64,000 nt of DNA from Diaporthe sp. PMI_573. Its lineage: Eukaryota; Ascomycota; Sordariomycetes; Diaporthales; Diaporthaceae. Made by a program: the position numbers and the translations under genes. The DNA lies in contig JAJTUP010000003.1 of NCBI GenBank assembly GCA_021399435.1, positions 2,542,001 through 2,606,000 of the forward strand, written 5' to 3'. The notes below the pieces were generated by a model. That model was not told the DNA's origin. It made no database searches and saw only the letters and a list, made by a program, of their open reading frames with translations. Positions 33,600-44,487 of this stretch are shown here, in pieces; position 1 is the first letter of the stretch, and every line of letters starts with the position of its first letter.

Positions 33600-34470
33600 A
33601 GCCAAAACAGATAGCTTGCTTTCTTAAGAACTGGGACCCAGCGCAAAAGTGGAGTAGTAACCTATACGACCTCTTAGACGACAAAATTAAGGTGTTTTTT
33701 AAACATCTGCTACTTTAATAAGGTCGACCCTGGCTAATTTCATGCCCTACTTTCCCGGATTCTCACTGGCCGTACCGAAAAGTACTATCTTATATATGTT
33801 AGTATTGACAATAGCTTCGCCCAGGCATACGCCAAGCTGAAGACCCATTTCGACACTAATACCAACTATCAGTAGTACTTTAGTGACTAGACCGGCCTAA
33901 CCTTCTCTAACATGCGCAAAGACCCTAAAAACGCTAAGAAAAACCTACAGGAAATGCTACAAGCCCTACTAGACAAGCTTCAGCTATGCCAATAGGCACT
34001 TAGCCACGGCTACAAAAATAACAATACTCTCAGAATAACCATTCTTCGCGCCTACAAAAGTATGCTAGACTTCAAATATACACTATTTACGCCCTCGGCC
34101 CCATACAAAAAGCTATTCCAAGACCTCTACACCTCTCTTAATCTAAGTCTAAAGCGTAAGCAACCTTCCCAGCGCTTTCTTACTAATCCCGGCCCATCTA
34201 CCGCTAAAGGTAACAACGAGACTTACTATCTTAATCACCGCTATACCAATAATAAGCAGAGCAGCCGTAGTGCCCCCAGAAAGGCCACTACGCGCCCACC
34301 ACCACTACAGCAGGAAGCCCCTTAACTACTAGACCCAACTAAGAAACGTTGCTTCGTATATAGCAAAGAAGGTTATTAGTCTACCAACTATACAACCAAA
34401 AAACACCAGCGTGCCCGTCGTTAGTTCCTAATAGCGTACAAGTATGCCCAAGAAGCTGCCTATAGCGGCA
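33600..34470 (+). pseudogene. Copia gag remnant with decayed zinc knuckle
   Basis: Stretches such as ILTGRAEKYYLIYVSIDNSF and NLQEMLQALLDKLQLC fit fungal copia Gag. The frame has repeated TAG stops, for example where Trp or Gln is expected. The nucleic-acid-binding knuckle near 34350-34395 reads CFVYSKEGY, stop, STNY: the second and third Cys and the His positions are Tyr. These are precisely the changes expected from TGC/TGT to TAC/TAT and CAC to TAC, so it can no longer bind zinc. Confidence 0.75.
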
Positions 34471-34689
34471 AAGTTAATACCTTCTTGGCCGGTATAGAGG
34501 ACGCTAAAGGCACGCCTACCGGCCAAGTAACTACCGCCGAAAAAGACAATAATAGTAGCTACATAGCCCACTACTTTCTAATAAATTCAGCCTTCCTCTA
34601 TTATCTTAACCCCTTGCCAGCAGAGAAGCCCGAGGATAGCGACAAAACCGTTGCCGGCGTCTTTCTTCTCGAAGACCGCTACTCTTGCC

Positions 34690-37600
34690 ATAAATTTTAG
34701 GGTATTATACCCAATACAGGCGCGGCCAAATACTCTACGGTAGGCTACAACCAGTACTTGGCCCTCCAGCGAGAAGACCCAAAAGTCAGCCTGGATTCCT
34801 TATATACCGACAAAACCACCGTAAGGTTTAGCAAAAGGCTACATTCCTCGTCAAAAGACATAACTACTATTATAACGCCGCTCGGAGATATTATGTTTTA
34901 TATAATAAATACCTCGACCCCTTTCCTATTCTCAATTACAGATATAGACGCCCTTAGTATATTTCTCCGAAATACTACTAACAAGCTGGTACAACGCCGG
35001 CCTAACGGCACCGAAATAGTCGTCTCGGTAACAAGAAAGTGGGGCCACCTATAGTTTTCCCCCTTTAGGCACAATCCTGCTTCTATAGCTACTTTCTTTA
35101 CCAAAATAAAGCTTAGACAATTACATCGCCGATTTGGGCACTCTTTGGTTAACTAGCTAAACCGTCTCCTGGCCAACGCTGGCCACCCAACGGAGATAGC
35201 AGCTCTGGAAGCCGTATCTAAATTTTGCCACCTTTACCAGCTAAATGCTGATGCCTCTAAACGGTTCAAATTTACGTTAAAAGACGACGTCGATTTTAAC
35301 TATAAACTACTAGTTAACATCATATACCTAAAGGGTCGCCCAACGCTATACGCGGTAGACTCGGGCATTTCTTTTCAAGCCGCTTACTTCCTTAGATTCC
35401 TTTCTGCTAAAGATATATAGGAGGCCCTCTAGATAATGTAGATAGACAGCTATTTGGGACCCTTTAATTGGCTAGTCTATAATGCTGGCACCAACTTTGC
35501 CTCTGCAGAGCTTAGAAACAAGGCCAGGCTGATGGGCATTACCTGTAAGCAGGTCCCTACGGAAGCCCATTAGTCGGTGGGTAAGGTAGAGAGGTATTAC
35601 TGCTCGTTACGCCGTGCTTTTAATATCCTTAATGCCGAGCTATCCGGATTGTTTACTAACGACGCTATCCTCCAGATAGCCGTAAAGGCTGTCAACAATA
35701 CCGCCGGGCCAGACAAGCTGGTACCTATGCTATTTGTTTTTAGTGCTTTTCTCTGGATAAATACTGATTTGCCCCCTTCTCAGTTAACTCTAAAGAGGGC
35801 TGAAGCTATCGCCAAAGCTATAAAAGTGCTTTAAAAGGCCTTGGCGGAGCGGCAACTCAACACTGTACTTTACAGCCGCAACAAACCTAACGTTACCCAC
35901 CAGCTAACGTTGCTACTATAAAGTAATATTCGGGTATAGCGGGAAAAGAAAGGCTGGCAAGGGCTGTTTAAACTGCTAGCCACGGAAGGGCACGACGTTA
36001 TGGTCAACCTGCCTAACGGCCCTATAAAATTCCGGTTAACGGCCGTTCAGCTATACTATTATAAAGAGCCCGGCCCAGGGCTAAAACCTATAAATAACGC
36101 TGCCGACAGCTACGCCACGCACCTAGCAGGCACCCTGGGAAGCCATCCTGTAAAAGGTGGTACAATTTATATTTAAAGCGACGCCCCTACGGTACCCCGC
36201 CGCCGCGGCCGCCTACGGCGCCTTACTGCCAGCCCATATACTATGTTGTTATAAAAAGAAGAAAACGACTTTAAATTAGCGACAAGGTTACAATTAGATA
36301 GTATTATCACGACGCCTGGCACCCTATTTAAAGAATCTAACGCTTTTAAGATAGATAATCTAGTGGTATGTAACGTCTTTAACTTTAAGCGTTTCAACCC
36401 TATTACCTACAGGGCTATTTGGCTATTTAAGTCCCGTATAGTATGTAAAGTTAAGAATAAAAGTATTAAACTATATAAGAAGTTACGCCTTGTAGTTTAA
36501 GGGTATAATAATATAGGCAAGAAGAATATCCTTACCTAATTGCTGATAATTTAACAGGTTAGCTAATAGCTAATTATAGTATTTACCCCGTCTTTATTAT
36601 AGAGAAGAATAGTAGTTAAACTTCGTGATATTACCCAGGCCTACCCTTAGTTAAAATCAAGGCTATTCCGGCTGATTTTAGCCTAATTACCTATAGAGCT
36701 AAGGCCACGATACCCTCCGGGCACAATTATAAAGGTAATAAAACCTCTATATGGTATCGCCAAGGCGGGTGTACACTAATAGGCAACGTACCATTGCTAT
36801 TATTGTAAACAGTTAAAGATAAGGATGTTAACTTTTAACCCGTGCCTTCTTGTTACGAAAGGCCCGGCAGAATCGTTTAGGCTAGTAGGTATGTAAACTG
36901 ACAATACCCTTGTCCTCGGGACCCCGGCGTTTTCGGCTAGAAAAGAAAAGAAGATCTAGAAGGCCAAGATTGTCTGCAAGCCGAAAACAACCCTTACGCC
37001 TACCAGCCCTATTAACTATAATGGTACCCGGCTATTGCTTTACGAGGATGGATCTCTTAACATTAACCAGAAGGGCTAGGCAGAGAAGATTGCGATAATT
37101 GACCGAAAGTTACCTGACCGGGCACAATGCTACCTTAAACAAAGGGCCCGTAGGGCGTATATAGCCTTTATCTGCTAACCGGAAGCTACGTTTGACCTCT
37201 CTGTCGCCGCTTAAGCCTAATTGCCTATAGACGAGGACTGTACCAAGCTAAATAAGCGACTTGGGTGGTAAATTGACAACCTTGCTTGTAGGCTTTGATA
37301 TGTACCCCTTAACCTAACTATTGCCAAGCTAATTGTTTTTGTCGACAGATTGTTTGCTAATAACCGAGATCTAAGCTTGCAAATCGGCTTTATACTTGCG
37401 TTAGCTACCGAGGAGCCGAACAGCAAGGGGACCCAGCAGAGAATACATGGTAACATCTTGCACTGGTTCTTAACGAAGTACAAAAGGGTGACCCAAAGCG
37501 TACTAGCGTTAGAGATATACGGCATGGCCAGTAGTTTTGACAGCGCCGCCGTAGTATCTGCCACGCTTTACCTTATTACCGACCAACTAGAGCTTCCCCG

Positions 37601-37892
37601 GGTGCCCCTTGTCGTCTGTACTAACTTGTACTCGCTATACGAGTGCCTGGTTAAGTTAGGGACTACCAAAGAGAAGAGGCTAATGGTAGATATTCTCGCC
37701 TTCCGCCAGTTGTACGAGAGGAGGGAGATTAGCGAGATCCGGTGGATCTACGGCGATAACAACTCGGTAGACGCCCTGACGAAGTTATCACCAAACAAGG
37801 CGCTGGAACGCTTTGTGTCAACAAACGAGCTGGCGGTGTGTATCGAAGGGTTTGTAGACCGCCCTTACTTGGCCAGCCGGGACAGCCAATAG
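34690..37892 (+). pseudogene. Copia pol remnant (protease, integrase, RT, RNase H)
   Basis: Domains in order: a protease-like segment near 34700 where the expected Asp-Thr-Gly reads NTGA; a GAG-pre-integrase helix (LRQLHRRFGHS, about 35110); an integrase core (about 35240-35830, including IDSYLGP, AGTNFASAEL and VGKVERYY); an RT segment (about 36380-37100, with a KSRIVCKVK and a LVV-stop-GYNN block); and RNase H (about 37350-37892), which is the only long uninterrupted part. Nonsense codons at 35418, 35430, 35439 and 35571 (TAG) and at 36498, 36537 and 36552 (TAA) occupy Trp or Gln positions of the family. Even before these stops the protein would be inactive because the protease aspartate is changed. 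It is heavily mutated by transitions but not rearranged. Confidence 0.85.
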
Positions 37893-38030
37893 GAGGGCGC
37901 CTATGGGATTGTTAGGGCATGCCGGAAGGGCCCAACGATTATTTGGGTGTTTGGGGCTTGGTGGGCTTTTTTAGCCGGTTACGGCGTTCTTTTGGGCATG
38001 CTTCTTTTTAAACGATTAAAAGACTGCCAG

Positions 38031-38286
38031 TGTGGATTTGGTGACCGTTGAAGGGACCGCACGCCCGGCCCGGCTGTGGCCAATTAGAAGGGCCGGTCTG
38101 GCTTAGTCAGCAGAGGGCTGGCCACTACACCAAGTGCTTCGGCGCCCACGATGGCGATGACTTCCTTTCTTCTTTCTGTAGCAAGAATTCGAACCCGTAC
38201 CCAGACACGTACGGTGGTTCCTTTTGCTCGCCCCTATTTGCACGTGCAAAGACCCCCTGACCTAAGGCATCAGGGCCGTACCAACA
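38031..38286 (+). repeat. 3' LTR (256 bp)
   Basis: Matches the 5' LTR base for base except 38085 (T for C). It ends with AACA immediately before the right target copy. Confidence 0.95.
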
Positions 38287-38291
38287 TAATG
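38287..38291. repeat. Target-site duplication, right copy (TAATG)
   Basis: Matches 30839-30843. Confidence 0.9.
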
Positions 38292-38887
38292 GATAGATTT
38301 CTCGAGATGTTAGCATTCTCTAGTGGAATCTTCCATGCCGCTCAATTTCTCGTGATTCAGCTTCGAGGGTCGACATTTATCTTCTTATCTTATGGCACTT
38401 ATTACTGTTCTGGTGTAGCAGAGGAACCGAAAGGAGCCAAATTTGTTGTCCAAAGTAACACTGACCTACTAGATGAGACTTGGTTATAAGAACGCTGTTG
38501 TTTTTCAACAGAAAACCAATGAAACGTCACTTGGGCTTCAGGGCACGTTGGCTAGAATCATGCACCAAATTGAGTAGATTTTACGAGTGTTACGAGTAGG
38601 CTGACCTAAGGAAAAAGTGAAAGAAGGACCAAGAAAAAGCCTTATGTCTAACACAGTGTGACAGCGTGTGTGAGCCGGAGCATCTGATCCGGCCTGCAGA
38701 AATTAGCGCTCGAAAAGTTACACCAGCACAGAGGCCCCACTGGGTGGCGAAACAGCTTGCCTACAGCACGCGGCTCAGTTCGGCGGAGTGGTTGGTATGT
38801 CAATACAATCCAAATCCTAGGTATCCTTTTGCATGACTGTTTAAGCAGTCTCGCTGGGTTTGTTGTCTTCTCTCGCCTCCACAAACG
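38292..38887. other. Promoter region of the DUF1624-like gene, with transposon upstream
   Basis: The insertion site lies 597 bp before the start codon. No separate gene is seen in this interval. Confidence 0.6.
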
Positions 38888-40576
38888 ATGGAGGATGTTG
38901 TTCGCGCGCTCCCCGAGGCGTCGGTGCAGGAGACCAGCTTTGAGGACGACGCCCTGACGGGAAATGACGACGATGCACGACGTCAACAGCCTCCTCAACA
39001 GGCGACACAGCCAGATGCAACGGCTCCCAGCCCGGCTGAAAATAGCTCCCAGCCACAGTACGGATCAATATCCAGGCAGGACAGCCGAAGATCCAATTCT
39101 CCGTGCAGCCAGAATCACAACCACATTGGCCCCTCGAAGCTCACCACATCCGCCGGTTCCACCACCGCTAGAGCCCTCGCGCCCGACCTCCTCCGGGGCC
39201 TGCTGATGGTGCTCATGGCAATGGACCACAACACATACATTCTGAACCCCTGGGAGCATGAGACCGCCATCAACGGCGAGACCGACAGCGGGGAACCCGT
39301 GCACCGCTGGAGCCGGCAGGTTGCCTACATCACCCGCTTGTTAACTCACCTCTGCGCAGCAGGCTTCACCTTCCTTCTCGGCACGGGCATCGTCTACTTC
39401 GGGAGGTCGCGAAAGGCCCTGGGCTGGTCCACAGGCAGGATGGCCTGGCACTTCCTCGCCCGGGCCCTCGTACTCACCCTGATCTGCGTACCTTTGGGGT
39501 TGGTCCTCAGCCTGGGCAGGGTGTGGTTCATGAACACCGTGCTGTTCGCACTTGCAGTGGACTACCTCCTGGCTGGGTTATTGTGGCTGCTCATCTCGAG
39601 GACCGAGGAGTCCCTGGCCTTCGGCCTGCTGAAGGTCCTGCCGGACGCGAAGAAGGACGACGCCAGCGAGCCGTTGCTGGCCAACCGCAGGGGCGAGGAG
39701 GATATTGCGCCTGACAGGAAGATTATCCGTGCCTCTGATACTTCATGGCACATGCACAACTTCATGCTGCTGGTCCTCGCGGTGGTCACGATCTGGTGGA
39801 ACCTGTGGCTCTCTCCCACTGGGGCTCACTGCAAATTACCGGAGCCATCGCACAGTCCTGCAACTGCAATGGACCTGCCACAAAACAACTGGTCCCGCGT
39901 ATGGTTTTACCCTTTCTACGCTGGTGGTTTCGTCTCCGCCTATCCACCGCTGGCCTGGGTGTCCTTTGCAATACTGGGCCTTCTCTACGGCCGCATCGTG
40001 CTTGCCAGGCCATGGACCAAGACGGTTCTTGTGGTCGGTAACCTCATGGCAGCGTTATTATTCCTGCTTGTCTTCGTCCTGACACGCGTGCTGCAATTTG
40101 GAAACCTCTCAAAGGACTGCCTCCAAATGCCAGAGCACAAAGCCAGTCCCAACGCCAACGCTTACCTCTCCTCGTGGATGTCATTCTTCTACCTTGTCAA
40201 GTACCCTCCTGACATCGCATTTTGGTCGTACGGCGTCGGACTCAGCCTCTTACTACTTGCTTTTTTCGGTGCCCTTCCAACAGTTGTGGCCTCAACGGTG
40301 TTGAATCCTCTACTTGTCTACGGGAACTCGGCCCTGTTCTTCTACATCACGCACTCGGTCCTGCTCTTCGCCACGAAGCTGATCTGGTTGCCTAGGTTCG
40401 GACGCGAAAAGGGGTGGACTGACCCACAGACCGGCGAGCACGTTGTGGGCATCGACAGACTCTGGATATACTGGGTGAATTGGGTGCTCGTGCTCTCGGT
40501 GATTTATCCCTTCTGCAGATGGTACGGGGCGTTCAAGAAGAGGAAGGGGCCCGATTCTCTCTGGAGGTTCTTCTAA
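38888..40576 (+). CDS. DUF1624 / HGSNAT-like multi-pass membrane protein
   Basis: A single exon of 562 aa. The first 95 residues are polar, Gln/Pro/Ser-rich and probably cytosolic. Then comes the hallmark of the heparan-alpha-glucosaminide N-acetyltransferase catalytic domain family (DUF1624): APDLLRGLLMVLMAMDHNTY, with the Arg and the MDH motif at the end of the first helix. Next are TRLLTHLCAAGFTFLLGTGI and about nine further helices, with conserved-type blocks WFYPFYAGGFVSAYPPLAWV, KYPPDIAFWSYGVG and YGNSALFFYITHSVLLF. The human enzyme acetylates lysosomal heparan sulfate from cytosolic acetyl-CoA; fungi lack heparan sulfate, so the fungal acceptor is unknown. In the animal enzyme the active histidine lies in the first luminal loop; here the MDH motif places a His in an equivalent position. 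A charged loop of about 50 residues separates the first helix bundle from the second. Confidence 0.9.
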   Translation: MEDVVRALPEASVQETSFEDDALTGNDDDARRQQPPQQATQPDATAPSPAENSSQPQYGSISRQDSRRSNSPCSQNHNHIGPSKLTTSAGSTTARALAPDLLRGLLMVLMAMDHNTYILNPWEHETAINGETDSGEPVHRWSRQVAYITRLLTHLCAAGFTFLLGTGIVYFGRSRKALGWSTGRMAWHFLARALVLTLICVPLGLVLSLGRVWFMNTVLFALAVDYLLAGLLWLLISRTEESLAFGLLKVLPDAKKDDASEPLLANRRGEEDIAPDRKIIRASDTSWHMHNFMLLVLAVVTIWWNLWLSPTGAHCKLPEPSHSPATAMDLPQNNWSRVWFYPFYAGGFVSAYPPLAWVSFAILGLLYGRIVLARPWTKTVLVVGNLMAALLFLLVFVLTRVLQFGNLSKDCLQMPEHKASPNANAYLSSWMSFFYLVKYPPDIAFWSYGVGLSLLLLAFFGALPTVVASTVLNPLLVYGNSALFFYITHSVLLFATKLIWLPRFGREKGWTDPQTGEHVVGIDRLWIYWVNWVLVLSVIYPFCRWYGAFKKRKGPDSLWRFF

Positions 40577-41849
40577 GGACTGGGCTGAAGAACTATTTAA
40601 GCCGACGAACTCGAAGGACATTTTAAGAGCTATCACTTTTTTTTTGGCAGCCCTGATGACTGTGAGAATTCTTTTATTCTTGTCCAGGGTCGTGCGTCTG
40701 TACTTGCGACCGACTTCACCTGCTCGAAGTCCATGTTCGTGGTGAGGGCCAACCGGGCGACTGGTCCGAGAGGTGGACTGCCCTTATAAACCTGTGAGTG
40801 GCAGGGGCACAACAAGTCCTCCCAATGTTGCCGTCGAATGCGCCGAAAGCCAGGCTCAAGGCACCTGGGCATTAACTATCAGGTTATTTACTGAGAAGGT
40901 CAAGATAAGACAAGATTCTTGACCCACCCAGGATAGCGGCGTTGGAGGATTCGTATGCTCACCTTTTTTTCCCTGCTCCATTAAATAATCTATCCGTAAA
41001 CAGAGAGATATTGAGACGGATTCATGCAATGGGAATGGAGCAAATGCTTTTGATGAATAAAATGACAGCGATTAGGGGACATGGACAATCCACTGCTTTT
41101 CAAATGTGCCTTTTTGTTTCGAACTCAACAAATGTGGCAATGTTAACCTGTAGCAGGCTGAAAAAAAAAAAATCCCGTTATTTGGAAAGGGAATGGCCAG
41201 AGTGTTGCAAAATGTGAGAACTTCCGCCCCAGGTTCTTTGCGATGCTCAATGGAGCAGCCTTCGTAGACTCTCCGCTCTGCAAAGCCCGCATGAATGTGT
41301 ACGAGCCTGCCGCGGGTGCGAGAAGAGATTGCGTCCTCTCCATCCACCACGCGATTGAGATGAGTATGGCTGCGGTGTCAGGTGTAAAGGATGGTTCCAC
41401 ATAATCAACTCTTCTTGTGCAACCACCACGATCCAGCCTATCGACTTGGTTGGGTATCGGTAGTGAGGACAGAAGCTGGGCGTTAAAATCTGCAGATGTC
41501 AGACTGATGAAATCGCCGGCGTAGATGGATCCCTTTGGTGCTACATCCGTGGGCTGGCGGCCGTCCACTAAATGAGTACTACGAATCGCTGTCCCAAGAT
41601 TGGTGTTCACACGCAGCCACTTGCTTTTGATAATGCACGCATGACTAGCTGTCCCCAGGACCGGCGACTCATGTTCGATTTAGGTTTCTTCATCATCAGG
41701 ACTGAGATCACGCTTTCGTAACTATCTGTCATCCGACAGTTTTAATTTCTTGGCACAAAACTTATGCATGTGTGAGCCGGCTTACACGCCGCTTACTATT
41801 TGCATGGAGATAGATCAATGGGTGTATTACTAGCTCGGCCACGGCGATA
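40577..41849. other. Intergenic
   Basis: Convergent 3' flanks. A minus-strand open frame near 41143-41610 reads like protein for about 110 residues (for example GSIYAGDFISLTSADFNAQ) but starts at GTG, ends in poly-Phe from an A-run, and has no identified splice partners. It is either a coding relic or chance. Confidence 0.4.
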
Positions 41850-43084
41850 TCAAACCCTTGCAGCCGCTGTAGCAGTCGTCGCTGCCGAAGTGCTCGCGGG
41901 CGCTGAGGTGGCCGTCGCAGTGGTCGCGCTAGTCGTGCTCGTCGATCCCCCAGATGATGTGGAGCTGGCTACTGTCGCCTGGACGACTTGACCGAGCGCG
42001 TTGAAGATGATATTTACAAGTGTGCCTAGGGGGTCGTACTTGTACGTCTTTTGTACGAGCCCGCCCGAAAGAGTCTTTGCTTCCCCTGTGAAGGTCATGT
42101 TCTGGTCGAAGTTGCCCACAATGGTGGAGACCGTGTTGCCCACGTCGCCGACGACCTCTTGGACCTAAAGTATTCGGAGTCAGCTACTAATTCACTCGAG
42201 AGGTCCTGACTAAAGGCCGGCGCTGTGAAATAGATTTCTATTCGCATGGGCGTAACGTTTGATGGGCTGTAGTCCAGATATGGCTACAAAGGCAGAAGCG
42301 CATTCTGAGCTACAAGTCAGGTTTTGCTGGGAGCAACTTACAATATTGCCGAGGTTGTCAATGATGAAATTGATCTTCGAGTTGCCTTGAACAATGCTGC
42401 CCAGAAGGCTGTCCACAGCAGCTACTACTTCGGTGACAACATCCGTTACCTCGTTCAGGAGGTTGATAAGCAGCGGGTTCAAGTCCAGGGACGCGAGCGT
42501 GCGGTTCACGATGGAGACCACTGCGAAAGCACTAGTCAGCCGATATTCTAATGATATCCCAAGCGATGCAAGCCTTACAGTTACCCAGCCGGATTATCAG
42601 CTCCAACTCGGCTTCAACATCCGCGATGGTGATGTTCACTTTCGCCACGGAGAGCTCCACGCCTGCGTTGATGGTCACGAGAGAAGCAATCTCGGCATTG
42701 AGGTTGATCTCAGCTTGGAGGTTGTCCACGATCAGTCTGGGGCTTGATTAGCAGTGGAACGCAGGAGAGAGACACCTCGAGGATTGCGTACTCGATCCTC
42801 TTGACAGAGAGGTTAGGGACTTTCAGAAGTACATCTGGTGGTCCCTTTGTGCTGGTGCTTCCAGCAGATGTAGTAGTTCCGGAACCACCACCGAGACTGG
42901 TCGTGGCGTCCGACGAGGTGCCTCCTCCTGAACTGACTGTTGAAGTTAGACTGGTCGTCACCCCAGTGATCGCCTCTACTGTGCTTGTCTCTGCAGTTGA
43001 TTCTGGAGTTGAAGAAGGTGTCTGCGCCGCCGACAAGGAAAAGACGGAGCACAAGGCGAAAAGCAGGAGAGTGTAGGACCGCAT
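41850..43084 (-). CDS. Secreted protein of unrecognised family, paralogue of the next gene (four exons)
   Basis: Exons from 5' to 3': 42792-43084, 42579-42736, 42342-42520 and 41850-42164, giving 314 aa with every junction in frame. Signal peptide: MRSYTLLLFALCSVFSLSAA. A Ser/Thr/Gly-rich linker (residues about 21-80) follows. Then comes a block of alternating hydrophobic and polar residues (IVDNLQAEINLNAEIASLV, VNITIADVEAELELI), as in a beta-rich or amphipathic domain, then LASLDLNPLL, and a second domain with GNFDQNMTFTGEAKTLSGG. The C-terminus is a long Ala/Ser/Thr-rich tail. No active-site motif is visible. It is homologous to the adjacent divergent gene. I chose donor GTACGC for intron 1 rather than the nearby GTGTCT because only that choice restores alignment to the paralogue (RIE|LIVDN). 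Confidence 0.85.
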
Positions 43085-44487
43085 ATTGTCGCTGTTGACA
43101 AAAAAAACACGCCAACGCTGCCGGAGTTGATCTGCCCGTGTAAGGATGAAAGAGTGGACGGTCAACGAGCTCGTTCCCGAGGCAAAAGAGTGAGCCTTGA
43201 GAGATGTTGTTGGGCAGATCCTCTTGGTAGATGTGCAGTGCGAATCTTGAGCAGAAGGGGGGCAGCATGTGGGTCGACAAAGAGAAGCGCGCAAAGATGA
43301 TCGCCGTTGGGAGTAATAATTAAGCGCACGTCAGAAAAGAAAGCTAGTACGTGAGTAGACTAATGGCTCCATGGGATCAATGCTAAACCTCTGCAGCCTG
43401 GCCCATCCTGGATTGAAAAACCGGTATGTAATTCAGGTGGGCAATCAACAGGGTATGAATAGTGGTGCCCTGTGACCCAGAGTCCCAGGCGACCTAGACC
43501 GGTCGTCGGCCGGGGAAAGGAGCCGCGGGCACTTGAGCACCTCGATCAGACATGGGGATTTGATATTTTCCAAGGAAAAGTCGGGCGCCAGAACATGGCC
43601 AAATACTCGACCCACTGCGGAACCCGGTGGACAATGCGAGCTCCGACGAGTCAGAGGCGCGAGCGAGCACTTGCCCATGACGACTGACGACCAGTGATGG
43701 CATGTGTCTAGTGGACCAGAAAAAGCATTATCAAAATGTCGATATGTGTGCCATTATAGCAGCGACTGTCCTACCCCTCTCGAGGTTCTAGGACGTTCCT
43801 GGCGATTTTACAGGCTCGAGGATAAATGAGTCGAGCGTAATAAGGCAAGTTCCGCCCGTCAGTTTGTCTTGGCTCTTGTTTAGTCTCCTGCATGTTGCAG
43901 CACTCACACCCTACCCCTTTTCACTTCGTCTCATGCCGTCCTGTGCAGTAGCGTAGCACTAGCTGAGCCACAACCAAAGTCATAAATGGGCTGTGATTCT
44001 GGGTATCCCTGATCCCGGAGAGAGCCTGGGCACATTTTCCCCAGCATCGCGGTAAAGCGGAACTCCCCAAGGAAAAGTGGTGTCCCAGGATAGAGAATTG
44101 GTACCGTCGCCGGTTGATTTTGGTCCCGGAATCCTGCTCCATCATGCATTTTCCCGGACCTTAAGACCCATCAACCGTTGATATTTCCACCTCAGGCCAG
44201 GTTGGTCCAACACAGGGGAGCCCTCGGAGTTCGTCCAGCGAGGTCACGCATCTGACATCAGTCTATCCCTTGTTACACGCCGTGCACGCGTTTCGTCGGG
44301 GTGGTTTCTTTTCACGGCGGGGTGTGCTCTTCTTAGTTGCCCACTGCCAGCTGCCGTCTTCGAGTCGGACCACAACGCTTTCTCGTCTTCCGTTGGCGCT
44401 GCAGCACCTTGCCTCATCACTCGCTCTTTTTTTCATTCTTTACAACTACTTCGTCCCTCATTTCACCGCCCACCTAACAGGCTCACA
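43085..44487. other. Divergent promoter region between secreted paralogues
   Basis: 1.4 kb of DNA that must contain the regulatory sequences of both genes. The plus-strand gene is preceded by a CT-rich tract (about 44420-44460), common near fungal transcription starts. No third gene is supported. Confidence 0.6.

Larger units (their letters stand above)
30844..38286 (+). mobile_element. Complete Ty1/copia-type LTR retrotransposon, inactivated
   Basis: A 7,443-bp element bounded by 256-bp direct LTRs (TGTGGATTT...CCAACA, each starting TG and ending CA) and a TAATG target duplication. The internal order gag, protease, integrase, reverse transcriptase, RNase H identifies copia rather than gypsy. 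The coding region contains dozens of nonsense codons whose contexts fit C-to-T changes at CpA on either strand (CAR to TAR; TGG to TAG). The LTRs differ at only one of 256 bases. It therefore cannot encode a functional set of proteins, although its boundaries are those of a recent insertion. Much of the first 1.5 kb after the left LTR has no recognisable coding content. Confidence 0.95.

Noticed and set aside
33600..37892. Reassigned stop codons (TAG as Trp) in the retrotransposon
   Set aside because: TGG is still used for Trp in the RNase H part and in host genes, and Gln and Cys positions are changed as well. RIP-type mutation explains all of it without recoding.
41143..41610. Possible gene on the minus strand downstream of the DUF1624-like gene
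   Set aside because: GTG at the head, poly-Phe at the tail from an A-run, and no splice sites that rescue it. Mentioned only as an intergenic remnant.
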